Assembly (NCBI RefSeq): GCF_009467825.1
Contig: NZ_WIOK01000006.1
Span: 62,001 to 126,000, forward strand
Length of the DNA: 64,000 bases
Reading direction: 5' to 3'
DNA from: Cyclobacterium xiamenense
GTDB lineage: Bacteria > Bacteroidota > Bacteroidia > Cytophagales > Cyclobacteriaceae
Shown here: positions 1-8,937 of the stretch, piece by piece
Numbering within the stretch: position 1 is the stretch's first letter
How the letters are laid out: the number at the start of each line of letters is the position of its first letter
The notes under the pieces: model-generated
Told to the model about the DNA's origin: nothing
Databases searched by the model: none
The model's input: the letters and a program-made list of their open reading frames with translations, nothing else
Made by a program: the position numbers and the translations under genes

Positions 1-50
1 AAGGGCACACTGAAAACCTGCTCAATTGATTGATGTGCTATTTTTTTCAT
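1..50 (-). CDS. eboD: EboD-like (3-dehydroquinate synthase-like) protein, first 16 codons only
   Basis: An ATG at 50 on the minus strand opens a frame that runs off the window edge (MKKIAHQSIEQVFSVP). It starts 70 bp after the eboC stop, on the same strand. In known ebo clusters the gene after eboC encodes a sugar-phosphate cyclase of the 3-dehydroquinate synthase family, so the call rests mainly on gene order. Sixteen residues cannot prove the family. Confidence 0.5.
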   Translation of the reverse strand, partial: MKKIAHQSIEQVFSVP

Positions 51-120
51 TTTTAATAAGCCGGATTCACCGAACTTTTCATTTCATTATAAATAAGTAA
101 TTTATCCCCTGTTTGGTTCA

Positions 121-1020
121 TCAGGTTACAGCAAATACCCTGGCCAGAAGCAAGGATACCGGCAACAGCAAAAGGATTGCTACCGCCACCATCCAGCCGG
201 CAAAAGCTGCTGCCAGGGATGCGTTGACAATGATCAAGGCGAGTACCGCTGCTTTTACCGATTTCCCTATCAGCGCAGGCTCCTGGGTTTTCAGCGCTTT
301 TATCAATGGGGGAAAAATAAAATACGTCAATAAAACCAGAAAAGGCACCGTTTCCAACCAGTAACTGGCCCGGAAATAGGCCAGCGTTCCGATAAATACC
401 ACGATACCGGCATACAAAAAAAGCCCCCCATACAGGGCACTTTTATTCTTGCCATGCACCTCACCACGACTGACCATGGTAATGGCCGCCACGTACACGA
501 GGGGTACAAAGCCGATGTACCAGAACTCGCGGATGGTCTGCGACATCAGGGTCATTCCGAGAAATAGGTTTCCCGCCCGGCACAAGCCCATATTAATGGG
601 GCCAAATAGCCGTTTATGTTTGCCCCAGGCATCGTACAAAACGGCAAACAGGCCTACCAAAATCGCCAGCAAACCTGCCGTAAAATCAACTTGAAACGCG
701 GCCAAAATCCCGCCTAGCAGTAATAAAGAGGCCATCCAGGCCGCACTCCTGACCGAGGCCTGACCGCTTGGAATGGGCCGCTCGGGACGCTCAATCTTAT
801 CCAGCTTTGCGTCAAAAACGTCGTTGAATGCGACTCCTCCCCCGTACAGGCCAATGGTTGCTAGCACCAGCCAGCCAAGATCCAGCCAAAGCTGTAGAGG
901 GGACTCTTCCAGCAGTATAAAGGCGGCACCTGAAATAGCGGCACCTGCCAAAATATCCGCTATGGCTGTGATGATATTAGCCGGACGTGTAAGCCGGATG
1001 TGCGCAAGGAGGTTTGCCAT
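121..1020 (-). CDS. eboC: UbiA-family prenyltransferase-like membrane protein EboC
   Basis: This is a 299-residue polytopic membrane protein of the UbiA superfamily. The N-terminal stretch LAHIRLTRPANIITAIADILAG is followed by an NDVFDAKLDKIERPERPIPSG segment, which matches the first Asp-rich motif (NDxxDxxxD) that binds prenyl diphosphate through magnesium. About eight hydrophobic segments follow. EboC is the UbiA member of the ebo cluster, which in the cyanobacterium Nostoc is linked to export of a scytonemin precursor to the periplasm; its substrate is unknown. It starts 8 bp after the eboB stop, so the genes are probably cotranscribed. The EboC name depends on its neighbours; UbiA membership is clear from the motif. 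Confidence 0.85.
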   Translation of the reverse strand: MANLLAHIRLTRPANIITAIADILAGAAISGAAFILLEESPLQLWLDLGWLVLATIGLYGGGVAFNDVFDAKLDKIERPERPIPSGQASVRSAAWMASLLLLGGILAAFQVDFTAGLLAILVGLFAVLYDAWGKHKRLFGPINMGLCRAGNLFLGMTLMSQTIREFWYIGFVPLVYVAAITMVSRGEVHGKNKSALYGGLFLYAGIVVFIGTLAYFRASYWLETVPFLVLLTYFIFPPLIKALKTQEPALIGKSVKAAVLALIIVNASLAAAFAGWMVAVAILLLLPVSLLLARVFAVT

Positions 1021-1028
1021 TAACCGAA

Positions 1029-1940
1029 TTAATTCTCAATGATATTGGAAGAATCGTTGTCCACCCTGGGCGTTTGTCCACCACGTAAGACCGTGCTGCC
1101 CCCGTGTTTTTTGGTTTGATCGATGGGCTCTTTCTCCAACCAGTCTTTTTCCTCCATCTGTCCGCTCTGCCCGTAGGCCTTCAGGGCATTTTTGTAGCAA
1201 GTCATTTCCACATGTTCCTTGGGAATCCCTTTTTCCAGCATCAATGCTGCCGTCTTGGGTACCGCCAGGGGATCACTGATGCCCCAATCTGCCGCACTAT
1301 CCACAATGATCCGTTCCGGACCGTATTGGCGAACGATTTCCACCATCCGCTCGCTCCCCATCTTGGTGTGCGGATAGATGGTAAAAGCCGCCCAATACCC
1401 ACGGTCTAGCACTTCCTTGACGGTCTCTTCGTTATTGTGGTCCACGATCACCATGCCTGGATCGAGCCCGTGTTCCTCACTCACATCCATGCTGCGAAGG
1501 GTCCCCTTCTTTTTATCCCGATGCGGGGTGTGGATCATCACAGGCAAGTCCACCTCCTTGGCCAGTTCCAGTTGCAGGCGGTAAAATCGGTCTTCTGCCT
1601 CCGTCTGATCGTCGTATCCGATTTCACCGATGGCCACTACGCCTTCCTTTCCCACATACAAAGGCAACAGCTCCATCACCTCTTCTGCCAGGGGTACGTT
1701 ATTGGCCTCCTTGCTATTTAGTCCGATGGTACAGTAGTGAACGATACCAAACTGCTTGGCGCGGAACCGTTCCCAACCAACCAGGCTGCTGAAGTAATCC
1801 TGAAAACTACCCACTTTGGTCCGGGGTTGGCCCAACCAAAAAGCCGGCTCAATGACCGCAACTATCCCAGCCTTGTGCATGGCTTCGTAATCATCTGTCG
1901 TCCGGGAGGTCACGTGTATATGCGGATCGATGTACATCAT
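1029..1940 (-). CDS. eboB: TatD-family metal-dependent hydrolase EboB
   Basis: A 303-residue TIM-barrel hydrolase. The opening YIDPHIHV carries the HxH metal-binding pair typical of TatD and other amidohydrolase-like enzymes. Further candidate ligands are the Glu in IGEIGYD, the His in VMIHTPH, the His in VIVDHNN and the Asp in IIVDSAADWG. The roughly 45-residue tail after the barrel is hydrophilic and probably disordered. It lies between eboA and eboC, the usual order of the ebo cluster. The natural substrate is not known. The start may be either of the two adjacent ATG codons (1940 or 1937). Confidence 0.85.
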   Translation of the reverse strand: MMYIDPHIHVTSRTTDDYEAMHKAGIVAVIEPAFWLGQPRTKVGSFQDYFSSLVGWERFRAKQFGIVHYCTIGLNSKEANNVPLAEEVMELLPLYVGKEGVVAIGEIGYDDQTEAEDRFYRLQLELAKEVDLPVMIHTPHRDKKKGTLRSMDVSEEHGLDPGMVIVDHNNEETVKEVLDRGYWAAFTIYPHTKMGSERMVEIVRQYGPERIIVDSAADWGISDPLAVPKTAALMLEKGIPKEHVEMTCYKNALKAYGQSGQMEEKDWLEKEPIDQTKKHGGSTVLRGGQTPRVDNDSSNIIEN

Positions 1941-2046
1941 AACTAAACAAATTTATCTGCTAACCTACTCTTTTTTCAATGCAATTCATAGCGATACCCA
2001 GTGAACGGGGCATTTTGTAAGGAAACGGCAAAAATGGGGCCTGAAA

Positions 2047-2934
2047 CTACCTTTCCGCGTCAAATGCCCTTCCAATACCTTCCCAGGAAATAGCTCCCCT
2101 GGCGATCATCTCTTCCAAATCGGGGTATTTTGACAACAGTATCGGGCAGCCAGGATGATCTGCGTCCGAACAGGCAAGTGCGGCTGCCTTTCTTTCCAGG
2201 TTGGTTCCCTCTCCCAGGACTTTTTCCAGCAAGCCCAGGATTTCCTCGTCCACAAAGGGCACCAAAAACCGCCACAATTCCGGTATCACATTTCTTCCGG
2301 CAGACCACCGCTCGTGCACGTAGTCCACCAGGGTCCTGGCCAAGGGTAAATTTGCTCTGCCCTCGGCACCGACTATCCGGTAAAGCGGCCGCTGCATAAA
2401 GATGGCTTTGAGCAGCAACTGATTCCAGGCAGCCTCGTCCAGGTACTCGGAAGGATAGGGATTGTCCAGGGCGACGGCATCAAAAACCGAAGTAATATTG
2501 GTCCGGATTCCTTCTGCTGCCCTCGCGGTGAGTTTTTCGGGAAAGGGGAGCAGGGGAAGGGCCGAGTACAACGCCTCTTGCTCGTGCATGTCCGCTGATT
2601 CAAACAAGCGATCAAGGATCGGAATCCAGTCGTCGTCTTTATCGGATACCACGCCAAGGATCAAAACCGTTCTGGCCGTTTGCAATGCCGTCCAGGTAGT
2701 CAATTGAAATCCGTGCCTGATCTTCCGTGCTTCCAAATTCTTTTCCTCTGATAGCTTTACCACTTCCTTGGGAAAATGTCGGGAGGCCTGACTGAAAGCC
2801 AGAAACAGTTTCATTTGGCTGGGAGATGTCCTGATTTTTTCTTCCTGTACTTCCAGCCAGTCCAATGCGCTAGCGGAGGCCGTTTCGGATAAAACTCCCT
2901 TTAGAAAATGCCTGGTGATAGAAAGGTCCTGCAT
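2047..2934 (-). CDS. eboA: EboA family protein
   Basis: A 295-residue mostly helical protein without signal peptide or membrane segment. It has repeat-like helical pairs, and its position at the head of an eboA-B-C(-D) run identifies it as EboA, the family of unknown function that defines the cluster. The phrase AALACSDADHPGCPILLSKYP near the C-terminus contains a small Cys/Asp/His cluster. A 106-bp gap separates it from eboB. No enzyme motif is recognised. The call is mostly by position and general resemblance. Confidence 0.7.
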   Translation of the reverse strand: MQDLSITRHFLKGVLSETASASALDWLEVQEEKIRTSPSQMKLFLAFSQASRHFPKEVVKLSEEKNLEARKIRHGFQLTTWTALQTARTVLILGVVSDKDDDWIPILDRLFESADMHEQEALYSALPLLPFPEKLTARAAEGIRTNITSVFDAVALDNPYPSEYLDEAAWNQLLLKAIFMQRPLYRIVGAEGRANLPLARTLVDYVHERWSAGRNVIPELWRFLVPFVDEEILGLLEKVLGEGTNLERKAAALACSDADHPGCPILLSKYPDLEEMIARGAISWEGIGRAFDAER

Positions 2935-2990
2935 GTCGTTTTTGTTCCTTTTATTTCATGTGTTTATAATTGTCCCTACGTTGCCACATG

Positions 2991-3009
2991 CCTGCCTGTC
3001 GGCAGACAG
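2991..3009. repeat. Short extragenic palindrome (CCTGCCTGTCGGCAG type)
   Basis: A GC-rich imperfect palindrome, cctgcctgtcggcagacag, in the 308-bp intergenic stretch upstream of eboA (2935-3242). Very similar units occur at 24220-24239 and 24313-24327, so this is a dispersed extragenic repeat. The rest of this intergenic stretch holds only the terminator at 3164-3205. Confidence 0.6.
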
Positions 3010-3163
3010 AGAATCTCGCATGCTTTATAATCATCCCTCCGTGGGTCGCTTGCGTCATGCTCGATTTCATCGTAAATATAACACTTATTCCATTTTCATT
3101 TTTTGAAACTGAGAAGAATCATGGTTGTGCCGCGGAGGGGATAGTAAAACTGGATTACTGTCC

Positions 3164-3205
3164 AAAAAAAAATCCAGGCCAGTTGTGGGATTGCTGGCCT
3201 GGATT
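3164..3205 (-). terminator. Rho-independent terminator after the Gfo/Idh/MocA gene
   Basis: A 12-bp perfect stem (aatccaggccag / ctggcctggatt) with an 11-nt loop is followed on the minus strand by a run of eight T. It closes the sugar locus transcript. Confidence 0.85.
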
Positions 3206-3242
3206 TATCCAAATGGTTACGTGTGAATGAATGGAAGCGGGA

Positions 3243-4397
3243 TTACCAATCCACACCGGTATCTTTCCAGCTTCGGGAAGCCGCTGAATCCAACACTGCC
3301 TGGCAAACCTTTTGGGTTTCGTAGGCGTCCTTGAACGTGGGCGCACAGGGGTCGTCTCCTTCCAGGCTCTTGAAGAAATCCGCCACCTGGTGGATGAAGG
3401 AATGCTCGTAGCCGATGCTGGTACCCGGAATCCACCAGCGGTCCATGTAAGGCTGATCGCCATCCGTCACGTGAATGGAACGCCAGCCCCGGACGATGGA
3501 CTCGTCCCGATGATCGAAGTACTCCAATCGGTTCAGGTCATGCAAATCCCAGCGGATCGACGCATGTTCCCCATTTATCTCAAAGGTATACAATGCCTTG
3601 TGCCCACGGGCGTATCTGGTGGCTTCAAACAAGCCGAGCGACCCGTTGTCAAAATGACAGTGGAACGTACAGGCATCGTCAATTCCTACCTTTTTCTTTT
3701 CGCCGCTGCTTTGGTGGACGCGCTCTTTGATGAACGTTTCGGTCATTGCCGACACATCTTTGATGCCTCCATTCAGCCACATGGCGGTATCGATGCAGTG
3801 CGCCAGCAGGTCCCCGGTTACCCCGGAACCAGCAGCATCCGCATCCAACCTCCATAGGGCATCTCCCCCCTGTGGCAAGTCCGGACTAATGGTCCAGTCC
3901 TGAAGAAAATTTGCCCGGTAGTGAAAGATCTTACCCAATTTACCGGAGTCTACCAGTTGCTTGGCCAAGGTCACGGCAGGTACTCTGCGGTAGTTGTACC
4001 AAACGGTGTTTCGTACACCCGCGCCTTCGATTACCTTCACCATTTCTTCGGCCTCCTCCAGGGTTCGGGCCAATGGCTTTTCGCACAAAATCATTTTTCC
4101 TGCTTTGGCCGCAGCAATCGCGATCTCGGCATGGGTATCGTTGGGAGTACAAATGTCCACCGCATCCACATCGTCCCGCTCAATCACTTTTTTCCAATCC
4201 GTCTCGTAGGAGGCGTAGCCCCATTGTTCGGCAAATGCCCTGCTCTTTTCTTCCCTACGTGAACAGGCAACTTGCAGTACCGGTCGGTAGGCATACTCTG
4301 GAAAGAAATCACCCAACCGTTTGTATCCGTTGGTATGGATTCTGCCCATTAATCCGGTACCTATTAATCCAATTCGTATTTGCTTTTTTTCTGACAT
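3243..4397 (-). CDS. Gfo/Idh/MocA family NAD(P)-dependent sugar oxidoreductase
   Basis: A 384-residue cytoplasmic dehydrogenase. The N-terminal Rossmann fold has the glycine motif GLIGTGLMG (residues 10-18), and the family hallmark EKPLA near residue 115 supplies the catalytic Lys. The C-terminal half is the Gfo/Idh/MocA alpha/beta domain with a long basic segment for substrate. No signal peptide is seen. It is the last gene of the sugar locus, 51 bp downstream of the TIM-barrel isomerase. Members of this family oxidise or reduce a sugar hydroxyl, and beside DUF1080 and xylose-isomerase-like proteins they often act on C3 of a glycoside. That substrate is inferred from context only. Confidence 0.88.
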   Translation of the reverse strand: MSEKKQIRIGLIGTGLMGRIHTNGYKRLGDFFPEYAYRPVLQVACSRREEKSRAFAEQWGYASYETDWKKVIERDDVDAVDICTPNDTHAEIAIAAAKAGKMILCEKPLARTLEEAEEMVKVIEGAGVRNTVWYNYRRVPAVTLAKQLVDSGKLGKIFHYRANFLQDWTISPDLPQGGDALWRLDADAAGSGVTGDLLAHCIDTAMWLNGGIKDVSAMTETFIKERVHQSSGEKKKVGIDDACTFHCHFDNGSLGLFEATRYARGHKALYTFEINGEHASIRWDLHDLNRLEYFDHRDESIVRGWRSIHVTDGDQPYMDRWWIPGTSIGYEHSFIHQVADFFKSLEGDDPCAPTFKDAYETQKVCQAVLDSAASRSWKDTGVDW

Positions 4398-4448
4398 GGT
4401 TAAATTTTTTGTTTGGAAAATGAAAACTATTCAAAACAAGAACCTGAC

Positions 4449-5480
4449 TTAAGCTTTCCAGCCATGTGCCTCTCTAACCTGAATCAAGGCGGCCAGGATA
4501 TTATTCCAGGTATCCTCCTTGCTCATCACGGCATTAGGAAACATACACCCATCCCAGCAGATATGCTTGAATGCTTTGGTAAGTTCTCCTTTTTCATCCC
4601 GTAACCAGTAGCCCGCATCCTCGGCAATGTCCAGTTTCCCGTTGGGGTCATTGGCCAGGCAATGCCGGCCCGTTTTGTCGTGGGACCCGGATCCAAATAC
4701 GGTGGCGTCGTTTTGGGCAACGTGAAAATCAATGGTCCAGGGCCGCAAGGCATCGGTCATTTCCTTAAGGGCGGCTTTCCATACAGACTTGTCTTTCCAA
4801 TCGTATCCTTCGGGAAGAATTCGGTGTTCGGGATAGTTGTAACCCATGGTATAAAGCAAGGTATGCGCCATGTCTGCCTGAAATCCCAGGTAGGGGCTAT
4901 CCACAGACTCCAGCGTTTCCAGCATGGTCTTCCAGCTGTGCATGCCTCCCCAGCAAATCTCGCCTTCGGCGGCCAACTTCTCGCCGTAATTTTCGGCGAT
5001 TTTGCAGGCTTCCTTTAGGGTTTCTACGATGATTTTCTGACTTCCTTTCGGGTCTTTTGCCCATTGCTCGGGACTACTTGCGGTGTCAATCCGCACAATA
5101 CCATTGGGACGAATGCCGGCACTTCGAAGCTTGGAGGCCAGCTTACAGGATTTTTCAAGCAAATCCAGGTAGGTGGCACGATCTTCCTTGGAACCCAGAA
5201 TCGGACCGGACCAAATAGGAGCGACCACGGAGCCAATTTCCAGGTTGTAGGAAGATACCTTCTCAACCAGCTTTTTTACACCGTCATCGTCCATCTCCAA
5301 ATCGATGTGGGGATCGAACAAACCGATATCCACCCCGTCAAACTTTACGCCGTCTACTTCTGCTTTGGCGGTGTTTTCCAACATTTCGTCAAAAGAAATG
5401 ATGGGTTCCGAATCCGGACCTTTACCTACAATCCCAGGCCAGGTCGCATTGTGTAACTTTGGAAAATTATTTTGGGACAT
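4449..5480 (-). CDS. Sugar phosphate isomerase/epimerase-like TIM barrel (AP endonuclease 2 superfamily)
   Basis: A 343-residue xylose-isomerase-like barrel. Candidate metal ligands are the Glu in AAEGEICWGG, the Asp and His in GFQADMAHTL, the His in IDFHVAQND and possibly the Glu/Asp pairs near KFDGVDIG. The length is larger than the usual 260-300 residues, with an insertion around residues 255-300 rich in His and Asp (GSGSHDKTGRHC). It lies between the cupin and the Gfo/Idh/MocA gene on the same strand. In sugar catabolic clusters such proteins act as epimerases, hydratases or 3-keto-glycoside lyases, so the exact reaction is open. Confidence 0.82.
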   Translation of the reverse strand: MSQNNFPKLHNATWPGIVGKGPDSEPIISFDEMLENTAKAEVDGVKFDGVDIGLFDPHIDLEMDDDGVKKLVEKVSSYNLEIGSVVAPIWSGPILGSKEDRATYLDLLEKSCKLASKLRSAGIRPNGIVRIDTASSPEQWAKDPKGSQKIIVETLKEACKIAENYGEKLAAEGEICWGGMHSWKTMLETLESVDSPYLGFQADMAHTLLYTMGYNYPEHRILPEGYDWKDKSVWKAALKEMTDALRPWTIDFHVAQNDATVFGSGSHDKTGRHCLANDPNGKLDIAEDAGYWLRDEKGELTKAFKHICWDGCMFPNAVMSKEDTWNNILAALIQVREAHGWKA

Positions 5481-5613
5481 ACGATTATTTTGTTAGCTAT
5501 GAATAATAAATTAAAATCAGAATTTAAAACTGAGACAAGCTGCCGCCGGGAGGAATGGAAACCCATCCGACCGGAACGCCTTTTCAATTTACACAATATT
5601 GGAAAGAATCCCA

Positions 5614-5639
5614 TAAAAAAGGGGATACTACCCCTTTTT
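5614..5639 (-). terminator. Rho-independent terminator after the cupin gene
   Basis: The hairpin aaaaaggggatactacccctttt has symmetric A and T flanks and sits 11 bp past the stop of the cupin gene on the minus strand. It may act as an intra-cluster attenuator, because the next genes in the same direction begin 134 bp further on. Confidence 0.75.
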
Positions 5640-5649
5640 ACCCTGCTGA

Positions 5650-6855
5650 TTACAGGTTGAGATCCGGATTGCCGGGTCCAAAATGCTTCAGCATTACGAT
5701 AGGATCGGTTTTGGAATGGTTGGTTATTTTCACGCCTTCGCTGGCTGCCTTCTCCGTGACGAAGTATTCGTCATGGGTCAACTGCCCGTAGCGAATCAGC
5801 GCAGGGGTTTCCACATCCCAAACACCCATGGTGCCGTGTCCCTGCATCATGATCATTCCGTACGCCGCCTGATCCTTGATGACCACGGTCTGCCCGGGCA
5901 TTACGGTCAATTCTTTGGCACTGAATGCTTCCGAACGGTAACAAATCCAGTTTTCAACGTACCCTGCTGCCTCCATTTCGCCAATATCCGACACCGGAAC
6001 CGGCGCCATAAACCGTGTTTCCAGAATATTGGGATCCACGTTAAGTTCCCAATCGATCACCTCCATCAGCTGATCGTAATCGCCGATCCGGTCTTTGGGT
6101 GTTCCCTTCCAAAGCAGCTCCTCGGGAATGATGGCTTCGTTTACCAGGGACTGGTACATGGCAAATACATCGGAAGCTTTCTGCGGCTCGTACGTACACA
6201 TACTGCCTGGCGCGTGAAGCATTCCCGGAGGAACATCCCATCCGGTACCGGGATCCAACTTAAAGGCCTGCGAAAAACTGGTAATTTTGTTGTCGCCCTT
6301 CGTGAAGTTCATCAGGCATTCTTTGATTTGTTCCCGGGTGGTTCCAGGTGCGATGCCAAAAAACGTATAGGGAAAATCGCCACCGTGGTTGTTCAATTGT
6401 GGCGGAAAATAGTAGGCTTCGGGCTTTCCTTTCATCCCAATCTTGGCGGCATGCTCGTCGTTGTGGTGGATGTGGTGCGGGAGAGGCCCCATGTTGTCGA
6501 AAAATTTGGAATACATGGGCCAGCTTTTGTGCTCGTCCCATATTCTGCTTCCGATGATTTCTCCCTGTAGTTCGTCGATCAGGTCCTTTAGCAATAGCAA
6601 CTCTTCTTTACCAGGGGCCCCAACCACTACCTTACTCAAGCCTTCGTGTTCGCCCGTCAGCGGTCCGTTTTCGGCGGCTGTGGTAGAGGAAAGCCAACGT
6701 TCGTCGATACCTCCTCTTTCCCCGCCCAACACGTAATAGTCATCCGGGTGTAATTTTATCCTCCTTCCGGGAACACAAAAAGATCTGGGTACCCAAGTAG
6801 GTGCCAGGCGCAAAATACCCTGTCCTTCTTCTAATGCTTTTTTTGCCAAACTCAT
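5650..6855 (-). CDS. Phosphomannose isomerase-like cupin protein
   Basis: A 401-residue protein of the type I phosphomannose isomerase-like cupin kind. Likely metal ligands are in PHHIHHNDEHA (several His, one Glu, near residue 140) and in the segment DVPPGMLHAPGS (His, near residue 218), the typical Q/H..E..H arrangement. A second cupin-like beta region follows in the C-terminal third (VVIKDQAAYGMIMMQGHG). No signal peptide is seen. It lies 34 bp downstream of the DUF4432 gene, which suggests joint action on a free sugar. Whether the substrate is phosphorylated cannot be told. Confidence 0.75.
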   Translation of the reverse strand: MSLAKKALEEGQGILRLAPTWVPRSFCVPGRRIKLHPDDYYVLGGERGGIDERWLSSTTAAENGPLTGEHEGLSKVVVGAPGKEELLLLKDLIDELQGEIIGSRIWDEHKSWPMYSKFFDNMGPLPHHIHHNDEHAAKIGMKGKPEAYYFPPQLNNHGGDFPYTFFGIAPGTTREQIKECLMNFTKGDNKITSFSQAFKLDPGTGWDVPPGMLHAPGSMCTYEPQKASDVFAMYQSLVNEAIIPEELLWKGTPKDRIGDYDQLMEVIDWELNVDPNILETRFMAPVPVSDIGEMEAAGYVENWICYRSEAFSAKELTVMPGQTVVIKDQAAYGMIMMQGHGTMGVWDVETPALIRYGQLTHDEYFVTEKAASEGVKITNHSKTDPIVMLKHFGPGNPDLNL

Positions 6856-6889
6856 AGGTTCTAATTTGATTTATCGTTAGTAATGCTAA

Positions 6890-7960
6890 TTAATTCGTCG
6901 TCACAAAAGATTTAATCCCCTTACTTCCTCCGGTCAGAATATCCACCATCAGTTCATAGGAGCGCTTTTCTCCTGGCTGAAGCAAAATCAGGGAGCCTTC
7001 TTCTCTTGCCTTTGCCTGACCAATCGGCGGATGGGTGGCGGGCTCCAGGGCTGTCACGTACTCGTTTTCTCCCCAATGCTGCCAATTTACCAACCAGGGC
7101 AATTGCCGTTTGTCAAAGGTCATCCGCAGGGCAAAATCCAGGGAAGGATTGTAAATCCCGGCACGGCTGCGGTTGTCTGCTTCCACCTCCGGTTCGATAA
7201 AGGCCACGTCTTCCCCAAAACCATTGTGCGCGTTCATAGGCGGCGGGCAGGATTTGAAATCATTTTTCCCGGAAAAAATCCGGTTATCCGGATCCCCATC
7301 CCTGGACTTCCAGGCTCCCTTCCATACGATGCGGCTCCCTTCATCTACCAAGGGCCAGCCGAAATTTACGTGATACAGTAACATGTGCGGCGCTTCCACA
7401 TTGGATTCGTTGGTTACTTCATCCACAATCTTCAGGTAGGGTTGCCCCAAAATCCCTGAAATGGTTCGCTTCAATACCAAATTCGGACCAAAGACACTGC
7501 TTTCCCGGATGATGCCGCACAGGTGCATGTTTAAATCGCCGCCCAAAATATCGGGCTGCTTTACCGAAATCACTTCGGCCGGACTATTGGAGATCCTTCC
7601 ATGCAGGCCTCGTTGCCCGTATTGGTCTTCTTCGGGACCGCCTACGTGACTCAACCCACAGGTGGTCAAAAGACCTCCTCCGAAAGTGCGCAACCAATTT
7701 ATCCCGGTGTCGGAAAACGGAGAAGCTGGCGCAATTCCCACCTGACTTAGCCAGGCAAGTCCATGGGCACCATAGAATGCACCTCCAATATCCATTCCCC
7801 TGTCAAGGACAACCTGATACCGTAATCCGGCACCGGTGTCCACCCAGGCCACCCGTACGCCCCTGCCGGGACCATTATCCAAAACGGCCGTTTCGATACC
7901 TCCTACCTGATGCACATTCCCTACTTTTCCTGTCCAGGGCTTTTTTCCGGAATTCATCAT
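6890..7960 (-). CDS. DUF4432 family protein (galactose mutarotase-like fold)
   Basis: A 356-residue protein with the features of the DUF4432 aldose-1-epimerase-like family: an early VLDRGMDIGGAFYG motif, GGGLLTTCGLSHVGG, LHGRISN, and MLLYHVNFGWPLVDEGS, with conserved His and Glu in a beta-sandwich setting. These proteins are thought to act on the anomeric centre or on keto-sugars. The gene has its own upstream region with a copy of the CAGGATAGT motif also found before both susC genes, so it may begin a co-regulated transcript that continues into the cupin gene. Confidence 0.82.
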   Translation of the reverse strand: MMNSGKKPWTGKVGNVHQVGGIETAVLDNGPGRGVRVAWVDTGAGLRYQVVLDRGMDIGGAFYGAHGLAWLSQVGIAPASPFSDTGINWLRTFGGGLLTTCGLSHVGGPEEDQYGQRGLHGRISNSPAEVISVKQPDILGGDLNMHLCGIIRESSVFGPNLVLKRTISGILGQPYLKIVDEVTNESNVEAPHMLLYHVNFGWPLVDEGSRIVWKGAWKSRDGDPDNRIFSGKNDFKSCPPPMNAHNGFGEDVAFIEPEVEADNRSRAGIYNPSLDFALRMTFDKRQLPWLVNWQHWGENEYVTALEPATHPPIGQAKAREEGSLILLQPGEKRSYELMVDILTGGSKGIKSFVTTN

Positions 7961-7988
7961 ACGCTTATTTTTGATACAATATACATTT

Positions 7989-8010
7989 CCTGCACCATTC
8001 GACTATCCTG
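7989..8010 (-). promoter_or_regulatory. Candidate operator shared with the two susC genes
   Basis: The minus strand carries CAGGATAGT (8002-8010) and a second half-site TGCAGG (7989-7994), 42 bp upstream of the DUF4432 start. The same 9-mer occurs at 16524-16532 and 21461-21469 upstream of the two susC genes. Recurrence at three promoters of one locus suggests a common regulator or a common promoter element. Confidence 0.45.
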
Positions 8011-8062
8011 TTCTTTCAGGTACCTTTCAAAATGGCTTAAAACGTCGTGGTTAAAAGAGGCA

Positions 8063-8860
8063 TCAAAGCTCTTTCAAGTAGATGTTTCGGTAGGCCACTT
8101 GCATGGGCGGTCCCACGTGGACCTGCATGCCCAGATGCCCTTTCATCGATCGGTTGGCCGGGTCTTCGTCCGTGACGTCACTCATGAGGGTTCCATTTAC
8201 GTAGTGCTGCAGCCGGTTTCCTTTGGCGACGATGTGAATCTCGTTCCAATCGTTGGACCGAACCACTTTTTTCATTTCCTCCCGGTCGCCAAGCTCCTCT
8301 ACTACTTCCAATCCCAACCAGGCATTCCGCTCCACGTTGGCCCGGAGATTTCCTTCCTTTTCTTGCGGATTAATCTTGGTTTTCTGGCCGATATAGGCGA
8401 GAGTCGTTCGTTTTCTTTCTTCGTAGTTTTGACCGGTGTAGTTGTTTTTTCCATCAATGTCCGCCTGATAGCCTCTTAGGGCATGCGAAAGATCCTCTAC
8501 CGGCTCGCTCCGGTAATTCACCCCGGAGTTACCCGCTTCGGTGATTTTGAATTCCGCTTTGAATTCGAAATCAGCGGGCTGTCCTCCCTGCCAAATGATA
8601 AAATGGTTTCGGTCCAATTTGGTCTCTTCGGTGATTTCTCCGACAATTGTGCCGTTCTCCACCCGCCAATACGTGGGGTCTCCGTCCCAACCAGTTAAAG
8701 ACGTTCCATCAAAAATCTGGACAAAACCATCGTTGGAATCCTGAACCTCGATGGCCTCTGCCACACTTTCGGTTTCGGTATCGCTTTGCTGGCCGGATCC
8801 ACAAGCAAAGGCAAGGGCTGAACATACGGCCAGATAGGTTAGTTGAGTAAGTTGCTTCAT
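8063..8860 (-). CDS. DUF1080 (3-keto-disaccharide hydrolase-type) lipoprotein
   Basis: A lipoprotein with one DUF1080 domain. The ATG at 8860 is chosen over the one at 8899 because it gives a clean lipoprotein signal (MKQLTQLTYLAVCSALAFAC) with Cys at residue 20. The mature part shows the family pattern: FVQIFDGTSLTGWDGD, YWRVENGTIVGE, DFEFKAEFKI, NSGVNYRSE, and a final GHLGMQVHVGPPMQVAYRNIYLKEL. DUF1080 is a concanavalin-like beta-sandwich, and characterised members cleave 3-keto-glycosides, by hydrolysis or elimination. It stands between the secreted dehydrogenase and the cytoplasmic sugar enzymes, which fits a periplasmic step after oxidation of the glycoside. Confidence 0.87.
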   Translation of the reverse strand: MKQLTQLTYLAVCSALAFACGSGQQSDTETESVAEAIEVQDSNDGFVQIFDGTSLTGWDGDPTYWRVENGTIVGEITEETKLDRNHFIIWQGGQPADFEFKAEFKITEAGNSGVNYRSEPVEDLSHALRGYQADIDGKNNYTGQNYEERKRTTLAYIGQKTKINPQEKEGNLRANVERNAWLGLEVVEELGDREEMKKVVRSNDWNEIHIVAKGNRLQHYVNGTLMSDVTDEDPANRSMKGHLGMQVHVGPPMQVAYRNIYLKEL

Positions 8861-8937
8861 AACATGCTGATTTAGGGTGAAAATTTTCAGGCCAGACAAA
8901 TGCTGCCCGGCCCGAAAACAAATGTTAATCGTGCTAA

